Positions 47,505-58,445 of a stretch of DNA of 64,000 nt are shown piece after piece. The notes below the pieces were generated by a model. It ran no database searches, was not told the DNA's origin, and worked only from the letters and a program-made list of their open reading frames with translations. Both the position numbers and the translations under genes were made by a program. The stretch spans positions 372,001 to 436,000 of the forward strand of contig JALJCS010000050.1 in the NCBI GenBank assembly GCA_023055355.1, given 5' to 3'. The stretch's first letter is position 1; every line of letters starts with the position of its first letter. The stretch comes from Agelaius tricolor. Its lineage: Eukaryota > Chordata > Aves > Passeriformes > Icteridae.

Positions 47505-48201
47505 GACAGACAGACTGAGATGTACAAGGCCTCTCCATCAAAGACCGAGACATGAAATCCCTATGTGAAAAGGCCCCCCCACACTCTTTCCAAGGACTGG
47601 CACTGAGACCCCTAACCTGGGGGAGGTGTGTGGGGGAGGCAAGCTAACCAAAGCAAGATGGATGTTGCAGGTGCGAGCAGGGGACCAAGAAGACAATGGC
47701 TCTCACCCACTGCAGAGAACATGGACTGTGTGTACCCTTCTCTAAATGCCATTTTTTCTCCCAAAAATACAATAGACTACCCTTGATTCGGTTTCAAGTT
47801 TTACCCCTTCCCCCATCAACAAAAAGAGTATAATAAGAGTTTGGATGAACTGCAACCCTGAGATCTCCCCAGACGTGACCTGGTGAACTCCATTGGCTGG
47901 ACATCAAAGGACTTTGCCATTTCTACGTTTGGTAGCTCTATACCTTCCTTCCTCTTCCTCCCTCTTTTTCCCTTTTCCCCAATTCCTCCCCAATGCATTC
48001 TCTTGTGGTTATTCAATAAAGGTACATTTGTTTTGATTATCACTGCAACCCCCTGTACTGTGTCGGTGTTTTTTGCACTCTGAGATCAACCCATGAACCA
48101 TCACGAAACCCGTTCGTAAGGATGGATTGTGACACTTGCATACATACTATAGAAACCTTCTATCAAACCTTAAAAATTCTCTACAAATTCATTTCCAACA
48201 T
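47505..48201 (+). mobile_element. LTR-like element, right arm
   Basis: Mirror of 35-731. TATAATA at 47828-47834, AATAAA at 48015-48020, terminal CA at about 48200-48201 where the satellite array begins. 5' limit uncertain. Confidence 0.5.
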
Positions 48202-48886
48202 TACTGGGTCTGGCACCGCCCAGATCTGGTGTTTGCTGCCACCTCCAGTGCCCAGATCTGGAAATTCCCTTGTTCTGGCAGAGCCAAGTCCTGCAATTTT
48301 CTGGTAAAGAAAGCCAAAATCTGGCAATTACCCACTGATGGCACCGGCAATTCCAAGATCTGGTGTTTGCTGCCACCGCCCGTACCCCAGTCTGGACATA
48401 CTCGGTTCCAACACAGCCCAAGTGCAGCAGTTTTTTGGAAAAAGAAGACAAAACGCAGCAATTTCCTGGTACCAAGACTGTCACCACTCAGACCTGGTGT
48501 TTGATGGCACTGCCCATGCCCAGATCTGAACATTTCCCTGTGCCACCACAGCCCAAGTCCAGCAATTTGCTGGCAAAGAAAACCAAAACCAGGCAAATAC
48601 CTGGTGCCTACACTACTCCGATCTCGTGTGTGCTGACACCGCCAGTGCCCCGATCCGGAATTTTTCAGATGCCTGCACAGCACAATTCCAGCAGTTTGCT
48701 GGCACAGAAAGGTCACATTTGGCAATTTTCCAGTGCCAGCACATTCCCCACCAAGATCTGGTGTGCGCTGGCACTGCCAGTGCCCACATCTGGATATTTC
48801 CTGGTGCCAGCACAACCCAAATGCAGCCATTTTCTGGCAAAGAAAGCCCAAACCCGGCAGCTTCCCGGTGCTGCCACCAGCACCAC

Positions 48887-49533
48887 TGTCTCTGTCTCTC
48901 TGGGAGCCTCTCAGGAACCCTGGGCCAGTCCCGAGTCGGCAGACACCGGGGGCAGCCCCGACACGGCCGACAGCGGGGAGACACTCTCTGTGCCCCGAGG
49001 GTACTGAGGGCACCTGGGCTGGCCGCCTTTGCAGCAAAGAGACACCAGAGACAGCGGTAGAAGAGAAAGGGCCGACTCTTAGCAGGGGTTAATCCAAGGT
49101 TTTATTCCAGGTGTCCCAAAGGAGCCCCTACACCTCAGGGGCCTCCTGCCCAGAGCCCGGGAGATGTGCCAAGGTTACATTTAAAGGGAGGTGGAAACCC
49201 AAAGTAGAGAACATTTGACTAACCAAGAAGTGACCCTAAGGGATGGGTCCTGGGGGATGGACATTTAGGACAGCGTATGGGGCAAGGCTTGGGGGGCTGA
49301 CCCCTGGCCTCTGGCTCATCACTCGACATCCTGGACCGAAGCTTCTAGAGGGAGGGGATGGGATGCTGAGTGATTGACAGAGAGCCAGGGTGGGGATTTG
49401 GGGATGATCTCAGCAAGGGCAAAGGATTACACAGGGAAAGGGAGGGGGGTACCATCTGGGATGAACCATTTGGGAAAAATACGGGGATACAAAACCAAAA
49501 CTATCACAAAGTATATAAAAACACACTACAACA
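48887..49533 (-). mobile_element. Solo LTR with 6-bp target duplication
   Basis: TG...CA termini (TGTCTCTG ... CTACAACA on the plus strand), 647 bp, flanked by CACCAC at 48881-48886 and 49534-49539. In minus-strand sense TTTTTATATAC is near the start and AATAAAACC lies near 49097-49105. The 6-bp duplication fits class II (alpha/beta-type) retroviral integration. It sits inside a satellite unit. Confidence 0.85.
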
Positions 49534-50189
49534 CACCACCCAGATCTGGTGCTTGCTGCACAAGTGCCCAGATCCGGAAATTTCCCAGTGCTGGCACAGC
49601 CCAAGTCCAGCAATTTGCTGGCACAGAAATCCAAAATCCGGCAATTTCCTGATGCCAATACAGGCGCCCAGACCTGGTGTTTGCTGCCACTGCCAGTGCT
49701 CACATCTGGATATTTCCCCGTTCTGGCAGAGCCAAGTCCAGCAATTTTCTGGCAAAGAAAGCCAAACTCTGGCAATTCCCTGCTACCGTCATTGGCAAAG
49801 CCAAGATCCGGTGTTTGCTGGAACCACCAGTGCCCAGATGCGGGAATTTCCCGGTGCCGGCACAGCCCGAGTCGAGGAATTTTCTGGTAAAGAAAGCCAA
49901 AACCTTGCAAATACCTGGTGCTGGCCCCACCCAGATCTGGTGTTTGCTGGCACTGCCAGTGCTCAGATCCAGCAGTTTCCCAGGGGCAGCACAGCCCAAG
50001 TCCAGCAGTTTGCTGGCACAGAAAGACAAAACCTGGCAATTTTCTGGTGATAGCACCAGCAGCACCCAGATCTGCGGGGAGCTTGCACCGCCAGTGCCCA
50101 CATCTGGCAATTTCCCTGTGCCAGCACAGCCCAAATGCAGCAATTGTCTGGCAAAGAAAGCCAAAACCCGGCACCACCCAGATCTGGTG

Positions 50190-50647
50190 TGTTGGGGATG
50201 GTTTAAAAGAAGAAGGAGACCTCAGCTTAAGGCTGTGGGAAAACCCTCTTTAGCTGGGGTCAGCAGGAGCTCCCGCCCATAATCCTCTTGTTCAGTTATG
50301 CAGATTGTTACTAGAAAGTTCTGAGTTCTCTTTGCTACCGTTTATTACATTTTACTGCAAAAATTGTAATATTCATAATCCTTCCTTCCTCTTGGATCCT
50401 TCCCTCAGATCCCACCTTAACCCCTCTCCATATATAAATGGATAAATATCCCTGCTGGACCCTGGGCCCAGGCTTTTTTCTGCTTTGCTCTGTGTACTGT
50501 GCACGCCGTCCTGTTTGTTGTGTCTGCCTGCATTAAAGTTCTGTTTCCAGACAAGCAGATGAAAGCAGTCTCTGTCTGTAAAGTGGCCAGAGCTGGTTCT
50601 CAGGGAAACCACTGGCCAATGGTCCGGACGAGGACCAGAAGGTTTCA
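50190..50647 (+). mobile_element. Solo LTR with 6-bp target duplication
   Basis: Begins TGTTGGGG and ends GGTTTCA, 458 bp, flanked by CTGGTG at 50184-50189 and 50648-50653. TATATAAA near 50433 and ATTAAA at 50532-50537. Removing it and one flank restores the satellite unit CCCAGATCTGGTGTTTGCTG. Confidence 0.9.
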
Positions 50648-51095
50648 CTGGTGTTTGCTGGCACCGCCAGTGCCCAGATCTGGAAATTTCCCTATTCTGA
50701 CACAGCCCAAGGGCAGAAATTTGCTGGCACAGAATTCCAAAACCCGGAAACTTTCTGCTACTGGCTCTGGCACCGCCCACATCTTGTGTTTGCTGTGCCA
50801 GTACCCAGATTTGGAAATTTCCCGGTGCCAGCAGAGCCCAAATCCGGCAGATTTCTGTCGCTGCCAACGACACCACCCAGATCTGGTGTTTGCTGGCAGC
50901 GCCAGTGCCCAGATCTGAAAACTTCCTGGTGCCAGCACAGCCCAAGTCCAGTGATTTGCTGGCACAGAAAGCTAAAAGTTGGACATTTACCAGGTTCTGG
51001 CTCCAGCACCATCCAGATCTGGTGTTTGCTGGGACTGACAGTGCCCAGATTTGGAAATTTCCCGGTACCTTCACAGCCCAGGTCCAGCAATTTGG

Positions 51096-51440
51096 TTTTA
51101 GCTAGCTTAGGCAGAGAAGTTCCTGGGACTGGGACTTTCCTTTTTCTTGGAACTGTTTAAACCTGCTCTGGACTGAAAACCCAGAAAAACACCTGCAGCT
51201 CACACCTGTGGCCCACTGAGGTCTGGGACGCTGCATTCCAGCACCAGAGGGACTTAGAAGAGACCGAGTGAGCCATCTACAACCCACAAAAAAGATTTTC
51301 TGAATTTGCCAACTCTTCAGCACTGTCAGAGGTTTGATTTAATATTATTCATTTTTCATGCTTGGGAATACTTTACTTGTTAAATAAACTGGTTTTCTCC
51401 ACTTTTCTCCAGGGAAGTTTTTTCCAGAACTAGTAGGGGG
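51096..51440 (+). mobile_element. LTR-like 3' fragment
   Basis: Sequence with AATAAA at 51383-51388 followed by CTGGTTTTCTCCACTTTTCT, a tail I associate with avian ERV LTRs. No clear 5' end. Confidence 0.3.
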
Positions 51441-52059
51441 AGGAGGCGCTTGAAGTTGCTTTCTAGAGGGACCCCTTTTGGAGGTTTCTTCCCAAAATTT
51501 GCCCTAAAGCAGCACAAACAGTCACAATGGAAACTTCACCAGTGGCATAATTTCTTGGGAGCAAATCCTGTGACAGAAGCTTGACCTTGTTCTCCAGGAG
51601 AGATTCTTGGCAAGAGCAGACAGGAGAAGATTCCTGGAAAACTGAAACAGCTTTCCAGAAGGGAAATGAAAATGAAAGAAACAATCCAAGATGTTTTCCT
51701 CTATTTATTTCTATGCTCCCCTTTTCCATGTTGCACTACTTCTCCATCCCAGTAATTCCAGATGCACTGCACCTCTAAGATCAGTGGCTTAGTGATTTTT
51801 AGACACTCTAAAATACCATGAGCCACAGACAGATTTCCTTCCCCTGTTTTTACTGGAAGGCAACACTGGAGATGTAAGTGCAGTGCTGGCTCAGGTAGGA
51901 ATCCTAGCCCAAGGGAAGGTGTCCCGCCAGTGTTTGCCCCTCAGCCAGGCCAATGCAGAGCAGCAAGCGAGGGGATTGCTGTGCCAGTGTGCAGGAGTCA
52001 GGGCTCTGCACCTGGGCTCAAGGCTGCAAAGTTCCCGTGTTTGGACAGACTCAGGGGCT
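51441..52059. other. Upstream flank of the PIM1-like gene
   Basis: No gene seen. Composition shifts from AT-rich to the CpG-rich promoter region. Confidence 0.4.
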
Positions 52060-53340
52060 GTGCCCGGGGCGCGCGGGGCTCGAACGTGGGGCTCGTGGGG
52101 CGAGCGGGGAACGGACACGGGGACGAACGGCCCCGGTGCTTCAGTTGCAGCAGCGGCAGCGGCGGCAGCAGCAGCGGCAGAAGCAGCAGCGGCAACAGCG
52201 GCAAAAGCAGAAAACCAGATAATCTATAACGATCTTTCTCTTTCTATCTTTCTTTCTCGTTCTCTCTTTCTTGGTCTTTCTCTCTTTCTGTCTCTGTGTC
52301 TCCCTTTCCCGCCGTCGGGCACCCTTCTCCCGGGGTCCCTTGCCCGGCGTCCCTCTCCTCTCCCCGCCTCCCTCTCCTCTCCCCGCCTCCCTCTCCCCCT
52401 GCCGGGCCGGGCCATGCCCCCGGCCCGCCCCCGGCCCCGGGCGGGGCTGCCCCGTGCCCGGCCCCGCCCGTCCTGCCGCGGTCTCGCCTCCGCCCGGCTC
52501 TGGCCCTACTGGCGGTGGCGCTGCTGGGCGGGCATCAGTGCCGTGTGCGGGGGCGGCATCGCCGCCCTTTGCCTCCGCCTGGCCCGAGCCCGGCCCCGGC
52601 CCCGAGGCAGGCTCCAGCCCCGAGCCCGGCCCCGGCCCCAGCTCCTGCCGGGGCCCGCGGAGGACACAGGCGGCGCGGCCGCTGCCGCCGCCTCCGCGGC
52701 GGCTTCCCCGGCCCGAGCTCCGCCGCTCGGCAGCGCGGCCGCCGGCCCCGAGCCTCCCGTGCCGCGTTGCGAGGAGCGAAGGCCTGGGCATGGCCGGCCC
52801 GGGGCGGCTGAGGGGCGCTCGGGGGCCGTTGCTGGCCCCGGGCCGAGCGCTGACAGCCGCGTCCCGCCCGCAGGGACGGCGCCCGAGGCCCTGCAGGAGC
52901 GCTACCGCCTGGGTTCGCTGCTGGGGCGCGGAGGATTCGGCAGCGTCTTCGCGGCCACGCGGCTCTCGGACGGCGCCCCGGTGAGCGGCGGGGCCGGCGG
53001 CGGGCGCAGGAGGAGGGGGCGGAGGAGGAGGAGGAGGATGGGGCTGGGCAGGGCGGGCGGCGAGCTGAGCCCGCTGCTGTCCTTGGCTTGCAGGTGGCCA
53101 TCAAGAGGGTGCCACGGAACCGCGTCCGGCACTGGGGCGAGCTGGTGAGTGAGCGGGGCCAGCGGCAGCAGCCGGGGCTGCCGGGCGGGGATGAGCCGAG
53201 GCCCGGCACGGTGGAAGCCGCCAGGACGCCTCGAGGGGGAGCGGGCGTGGGCGCAGCGCAGGGCGCAGAGCGTCCCGGGCTGGCTCAGGGCTTCCCCAGG
53301 CCTGGCACGGCATCGGCCCCACTGAGGGCATCGTGCTCCT
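52060..53340. promoter_or_regulatory. CpG island over the PIM1-like promoter and first exons
   Basis: Dense CG dinucleotides and very high G+C. A CAG/CGG-type trinucleotide tract (52146-52212) and a pyrimidine run of CTTT/CTCT units (52228-52320) lie upstream of the start codon. The region covers exon 1 and exon 2. Confidence 0.7.
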
Positions 53341-54891
53341 CCCGCAGCCCGACGGCAGCAGGGCCCCGCTGGAGATCGTGCTGCTTGCCAAGGTGTCCAC
53401 TGGCTTCCCCGGCGTGGTGCAGCTCCTGGAGTGGTTCGAGCTGCCCAACCACATCGTGATGGTGATGGAGCGGCCAGAGCGGTGTCAGGACCTGCATCGT
53501 GTCATTCGGGCACGGCGGTTCGTGCCCGAGGAGGTGGCGCGGGAGCTGTTCCGCCAGGTGCTGGAGGCCGTGCGGCACTGCACCAGCTGCGGGGTCCTGC
53601 ACCGCGACATCAAGCCAGAGAACATCGTGCTTGACCTGGCCACCGGGCAGGCCAAACTGATTGACTTTGGCTGTGGCACCTACCTGCAAGAGACAGCCTA
53701 CACCCACTTTGCAGGTGAGCCCACGTAAGGGTGTACTCCTGGTCCCGGGATCTCATGGCCCAACATCTCCCAGCCCAAGGTGGCTGTGGCAGCGGGGATT
53801 CTCCCTTTTGCTGCCAGTCAGGGGACTGAGTCTTCAGCTGAGTTGCTTTAGAGCGGGGCTGGGTGGGGAGCCATCTTCCAGCCCTGCTGGCAGCCTTTGC
53901 CAGCCACTCTGCCCAGGACTGGGGCTGGGCTGGGGCAGCCAGCCCGCCCAAAACCCCTGTGAGTAGGGGTAGCAGAGAGGGGGGTGGGACCTGTGCCCCC
54001 GCCAGTTTGGTGTGCAGGCGAGAGGAAGGGCTTGCACTGCTCAACTCGCCCTGTTTGCCTTGGCTTCCTAATATTTTTGGGGCAATGCAGACAGGGAGGA
54101 TAAGGGCATGTTTTCTCCAGCACAGAGAGGGTTTTTCCTTTGCTTGTCATGGTCAGGCTTAGCCAGGGCTTCCTCTGCCCTCTTCTGACACCAGTGGCTT
54201 CTTTTCCAAGCCTAAGTTTGTGCACAAGTCCCAGGTGCTGGCGAGAGGGCAGTGGTCACCCTGTGTGCCACTGATGCAGCCCCCGCAGGCCCAGGGATGC
54301 TGGGGCCAGGCTCTGGGAGCAGCAGCATCCCCCTGCTGAACTCCATCTGTATTCCATAGGAACACCGTCCTACAGCCCCCCGGAATGGAACGACTTTGGC
54401 TGGTACCATGGCGAGGCAGCAACGATCTGGTCCCTGGGCATCCTGCTGCACCAGATGGTCTGCGGGGAGCACCCTTTCAGGAGGGGCCGGAACCTCAGCT
54501 GGGGCCAGCTCCCGCTGCCACAAGGGCTCTCTCAAGGTGGATCCTCTTCTCTGGGCACGGGGGGAATCCCAGTGCTGGGAGCCAGCAGCGGGCTCGTGAG
54601 CATCCCGCTCTGGCAGCTGCTGAGGAGGTGGCACATGTCCTGCTCTCCTCCAAAACAGGGAATTGATGGGAAAGTTTAGGCCCAGCCCTGAGTGCATCCA
54701 GAATGGCCTGGGCATGGCAATAGTGGGGCAAAGCGGACAGGAGCCTTCTCTGGCTGACCGGCAGTTTCTGCTTTCTCTGCCCAGAGTGCAAAGATCTGAT
54801 CAGGTGGTGTTTATCCGTGAACTCCTTGGAAAGACCCACATTAGAAGACCTGTTCTGTGATCCTTGGGTGCAGGATATTCCTCGGCCATAG
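52414..54891 (+). CDS. PIM1-like: PIM1-like serine/threonine kinase, intact
   Basis: Exons 52414-52980, 53094-53144, 53348-53714, 54360-54536 and 54785-54891 have GT/AG borders and matching phases, giving 422 residues and a TAG. Residues 1 to about 155 are an Arg/Pro/Ala-rich extension. The kinase follows: glycine loop LLGRGGFGSVF (about 169-179), lysine K193 in VAIKRV, HRDIKPEN (D293), DFG (312-314), and P+1 loop GTPSYSPPEW. Every catalytic residue is present. PIM kinases are constitutively active cytoplasmic/nuclear Ser/Thr kinases promoting growth and survival; songbirds have an expanded set. The start at 52414 is the first ATG in the open frame, inside a CpG island. An alternative is an acceptor at 52872 with a separate upstream exon, which would change only the N-terminus. 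Confidence 0.85.
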
Positions 54892-55165
54892 AAGAAGGGA
54901 GAGAGCCACAGGCACACTTTGATCCAGGGCCCTGGTAAGTTGCAGCTCCACACATGCCTTGGCAATCAGAAGCAAATGAACCCAGACCTTTTTGTGCTGC
55001 CTGTGTCACTGCACAGGGTCATGGGATGGGCACACGCAGCCCTTGTGCTGCAGCTGAGCTGCTCTGCCCAGCACTGGTGGCCGCCATCCAAGTTGGTTTT
55101 GCTTGTGCTGGTTCCCTGACAGCTGGGGCCCTGGGCAGAGCCCTGAGAGCCTGGTCTCCCCCCAG
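54892..55165. other. Intergenic sequence between PIM copies
   Basis: 3' flank of the intact PIM1-like gene. No clear AATAAA seen. It ends in a pyrimidine-rich acceptor-like CTCCCCCCAG at 55156-55165. Confidence 0.4.
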
Positions 55166-55216
55166 GGAAGGAGAAGGAGCCCCTGGAGAAGCTGTACCGG
55201 GTGGGGATGCTGCTGC

Positions 55217-55249
<33 letters not shown>

Positions 55250-55382
55250 TGCTGCTGCTGGAGACAGCCAGGATGACATCAAGGATGAGAAGCTCTTCCT
55301 CAGCCTGGCCACTGGAGGCTGAAGGTGATGGACTTTGATTCTGGCACCTTCTTCAAAGCCAGACTCCACAGGGAATTTGCAG
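55166..55382 (+). pseudogene. Second PIM-like fragment with a CTG tract in place of kinase sequence
   Basis: After an acceptor-like AG the frame reads KEKEPLEKLYRVG, the start of a PIM kinase domain. A leucine run encoded by CTG/CTT codons (55210-55260) follows immediately. Then, in another frame, come DIKDEKLFLSLATGG and, after a further shift, LKVMDFDSGTFF through EFAG and a GT donor at 55383. These correspond to the HRDIKPEN and DFG region and the end of exon 3 of the intact gene. The glycine loop, catalytic Lys and HRD are missing, and DFG is DFD. Downstream to about 56350 there is similarity in texture to introns 3 and 4 of the intact gene. A decayed tandem paralog. Confidence 0.65.
55210..55260. 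repeat. (CTG)8 CTT (CTG)8 tract
   Basis: Seventeen leucine-type codons in a row, inside the PIM-like fragment. Confidence 0.95.
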
Positions 55383-57531
55383 GTGAGTCCCCACGCGGGG
55401 AAATGCTGCCAGATTTGGGCATGGCCCAGCCTGGCTGGGAAGCAAAGGTTCCCCCTTTGCTGGGGCAGATGCAACTCATCCTTCAGTCGCTGCCCAGCTG
55501 CTTTTGGCAGGGCTGGGGCATGGGCTGGGCTGGGTACAAATGGGAGTGGGCTCCTGGCCCTGCCAACAGCCCCCAGCAGCCACCGTGGCCTGGGCTGGGG
55601 CTGGGGCTGGGGCAGCCAGCCCGACACAAACAAAGCCCCATGCTGGGAGCAGAGGTGGGACTCCAGAAGCTGTGCAGGGGCTGCTTTGCTCTGCAGGCAA
55701 GGAAGGGCTGGGCTGCTGCACTGCCCTTGTTTGCTTTGGGATCACCGTGATTTTGGGGGGCAGTGCAGGGTGGAAGTGAGAAAGTGTGGGCTTCCCTCAG
55801 CCATGTCTGGGTTTTTCCCTACCATGTAGGAGTTGGACCTTCCTCAAGGCCCTGACAGAGATAAGAGTTTTTCCCATGTTTCTTGTTTTCCCTTTTTGTC
55901 TCTAATCTCTTTTCAAGAATGTGTTGTTTGTTTTTCCAGAGGAAGCGTTCCAGGTGGTCCAGTGCAGATGGGGAAGTGCTTGGGAGCAGCTGTGGCGTGG
56001 ATGGGCGGTGGCCTTGGAGAAGGCTGAGGCCATGGTTTGGGAGCAGCTTTTCTTGCAGCCGTGGCTGGCGTGAGGTGGGTCCCTGTGTGCTTGGCAGGGT
56101 GGGATCAGAGCTTTTGGGAGATGGCAGCGAGCACAGGAGCATCCTGCTCTGGGCAGCTGCTGAGGGCTGGATGTGCCGTGGCTGGCTGCAGGCTGGGCAC
56201 ATGTCCTGCCCTCCTGCTCTGCTGCCAAAGGCAGCAGGGATGGGCAGCTCTGGGCACAGCTCTGGGCACAGCCAGCACGGCCTGGGCACCGCAGGCCTTG
56301 GCACAAGGGCACAGGAGCCCTCAGCTGACGGGCACTTTCTGCTTTCTCTCCTTGCAGCCGGGCTCTGCGGCTGCTGAGGCTGCTCTGGGCTCTGCCAGGG
56401 CTCTGCTGGGCTCAGCCCTGGGCCCAGCTGGGCTGGCTCTGCCCTCACATTGCTCTGACAGCTTTGCATCAGACGAGCCCCTTGCGAGCACAGCGCCTGA
56501 GCTTTCTGCTTTGGCAGCTGAGTGAGACTCTGCTGCAGGCCCAGAGATTGCAGCTGGGGACACACATCCAATTGGCAAGAACCCAAACCCTCCACAGTCC
56601 CAGCTGAACGCCTGGATCTGCACAGGGTGTTTGTCTGTCCCATTGTTCCTTCTTGATTGCCTGGAATTGTGCAATTGCACTTTCTTCCTCCTCTAGAAGT
56701 GCCTGAGTGGGCCAAAGCTGGCGAGTGGGCCGTGTTCCTGAGGCAGTGCAGTCTGGAGCTGATGGATGGAGAATTGCCCTTCTGCACTGCCAAACCAGAG
56801 CAAAAAGCCCTAAGTGGGACTTTGTGTCTCTAAGAAATCCCTGACAGTTTCAAAGGGAATGTGCAGCTCCTTCCCAGGCTGAGAAGGAAGGGCATCTTCT
56901 AAAGGATTTGGGCTTTGACAGAGTTTCCATTCCCAGTCCTGCTTGGAGCTGGAAGGGCACAAAGCAATTTCCTCTTGCTTTGAGCACAATTTCAAATGGC
57001 AATGTTGGAAACAAAACCCAAAATCTTTTAAAAGGCTGCTGGGATCAGTAAGATGGATCCATGCCATCAGCACATTTACAATGTAAATGACTGAGTTCCC
57101 CTTTAAAAAAGATCATTTACCTCTTAATGCAAAGTTTCAGAAGTTTTTCACTAACACTTGGGTTTTGTTTTCATCTTTCACATTTTATATAGTTTTTTTT
57201 CTTTTTCCTTTTTTTCCTTTAAATAGAAAACAAGTCCTATAAAAGGAATGTCCTCTGCTCCTGGTTCCTGTGTGGAGCAGCTCCCTTGCTGCTGGCTGAG
57301 CTGCTCAGGCAGAGCCCGGCAGCTCCTGGCCCTGCAGGGCTGAGGCTTTTCCCCGTTGCTGGGCACAGACTGATGGAGCAGCACTGCTGAACACGGGCAC
57401 ACACAGAGGGCCCAGCAGCAGCTGCCTTTGGCCACCTGAGGCTCCAAGGCCCAACCTCTGAGCAGCCAGGGCTGGAAGAGACTGGCAGCATCTGATCCCT
57501 GACTCTGGGCCAGGGCTGCACAAATGACCCC

Positions 57532-57532
<1 letters not shown>
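55383..57532. other. Downstream of PIM-like fragment, no intact gene
   Basis: 55400-56350 shares phrases with introns of the intact PIM gene (GGGGCAGCCAGCCCG; TTTCTGCTTTCTCT before an AG at 56357-56358), but the expected exon 4 and 5 coding sequence is not found. 56360-57532 has no recognisable gene, with a T/C-rich run near 57190-57222. Confidence 0.4.

Positions 57533-57592
<60 letters not shown>
57533..57592. repeat. (CAG)20 trinucleotide repeat
   Basis: Twenty uninterrupted CAG units. They create long polyglutamine (plus) and polycysteine or polyleucine (minus) frames, with no evidence of a gene around them. Confidence 0.95.
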
Positions 57593-57593
<1 letters not shown>

Positions 57594-58257
57594 TGGAGCT
57601 GACTTTCAGCACAGCCCCTGGCCCTGTTCCCTCCCGTGTGCAGCGGTGTCACAGCAGCCTGAGGCACCTGGGAGCCCCCAGTGCCAGCAGGGACTTGAGA
57701 TGGCAGCCCTGGGCTCCTGGAGGCTGTGCAAGGAACGGAGCTGGGCACTCCCTGTCCATGGGGAGCTTGCAGATGGAAAAGGCTGCTGTGCCCAGGCAGC
57801 TCCAGGGGCACAGAAAGGAGGCTCTGGAGCACTGGATCTGTGCCAGTGCCACAGTCCTGGGCAGCAGCCAGCCAGCCCTGGGGGAACAGAGGGCACAGCA
57901 AGAGGGACAGAAGCAGGCAAGGGCAGAGACTGGGAAGAGCCAGGCCCACGAGCAGGAACAGCTGCTCCATTGCACTCTTGGAGAAAGCTCTTGGCTGCTT
58001 CAAAGCACTGAAAGGCGTGAAGGGCAGAGAGGAGGCCACAGCAAACAATGCTCCTGTTTGCACAGCCTCCCCTCTGCGTGTCCCAGAAGGAATTGGATGG
58101 ACTGGATTCGTCTCTCCGAGTGCTCTCGTTCAGCATGAGCAGCTCAGCACCAGGAGCTGAAGGAGCTGAAGCCTCAGGCCACAGGAGCTGGGCAAGAGGG
58201 AACTTCTGGAGCAAAGTAATGCTGCTGAAATAGCCCCAGCTGAATGCAGCGGATCTC
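57593..58257. other. Unassigned G+C-rich sequence
   Basis: No domain recognised on either strand. Long overlapping frames on both strands are composition effects. Confidence 0.4.
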
Positions 58258-58445
58258 ATCATGGAATCACAGAATCCTTTCTGTTGGAAAAGCCCTCTGA
58301 GCTCACCCAGTGCAGCCGCTCAGCCAGCAGTGCCAAGCCCAGCACTAAAGCACGTCCCTGAAGTGCCAAGGCCTGCACAGCAGCCCTGAGTGAGGCCTGG
58401 ACAGCAGGCCCTGAGCCAAAGGTGGCCTCTGGAGGAACCTTCCAA
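58258..58445. mobile_element. CR1-like LINE fragment
   Basis: AATCACAGAATCCTTTCTGT, GGAAAAGCCCTCTGAGCTCA and CCAGCACTAAAGCACGTCCC resemble the widespread conserved segment of avian CR1 elements. Ends not resolved. Confidence 0.5.

Larger units (their letters stand above)
34539..48235. repeat. Right arm of large inverted duplication
   Basis: Reverse-complement partner of 1-14364. It is 667 bp shorter, mostly because of one 577-bp deletion and the lack of a 62-bp tandem duplication. Its inner edge (34538/34539) abuts a truncated retroviral gag, while the inner edge of the left arm abuts other sequence, so the spacer ends are not symmetrical. Its outer edge lies in the satellite array that continues to about 51095. 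Base-level divergence is visible throughout, including in coding remnants, so this is a diverged copy. Confidence 0.95.
48202..51095. repeat. CCAGATCTGG satellite array, about 125-bp unit
   Basis: Repeated units built from CCCAGATCTGGTGTTTGCTG, GCACAGCCCAAGTCCAGCA, TTTGCTGGCACAGAAAG and CCCGGCAATTTCCTGGTG blocks, at 48202-48886, 49534-50189 and 50648-51095, interrupted by two solo LTRs. Position 1-34 of the window is the edge of the same family in reverse complement, so the palindrome arms are bounded by this satellite. Confidence 0.9.

Noticed and set aside
1..48235. Inverted duplication as an assembly fold-back artefact
   Set aside because: Arms carry private stops, a 577-bp deletion, a 62-bp duplication and scattered substitutions. 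An artefact would give near-identical arms. Still worth a long-read check.
48202..51095. CRISPR-like array
   Set aside because: Units are contiguous and diverged, with no constant repeat and unique spacer pattern. This is a eukaryotic satellite.
55883..56525. Overlapping frames downstream of the PIM fragment as exons 4-5 of a second PIM gene
   Set aside because: An acceptor-like site exists near 56358 but the following sequence does not translate to the expected PIM C-lobe motifs.
57178..57612. Minus-strand polycysteine and polyleucine frames, plus-strand polyglutamine frame
   Set aside because: Products of (CAG)20 with no surrounding gene evidence.
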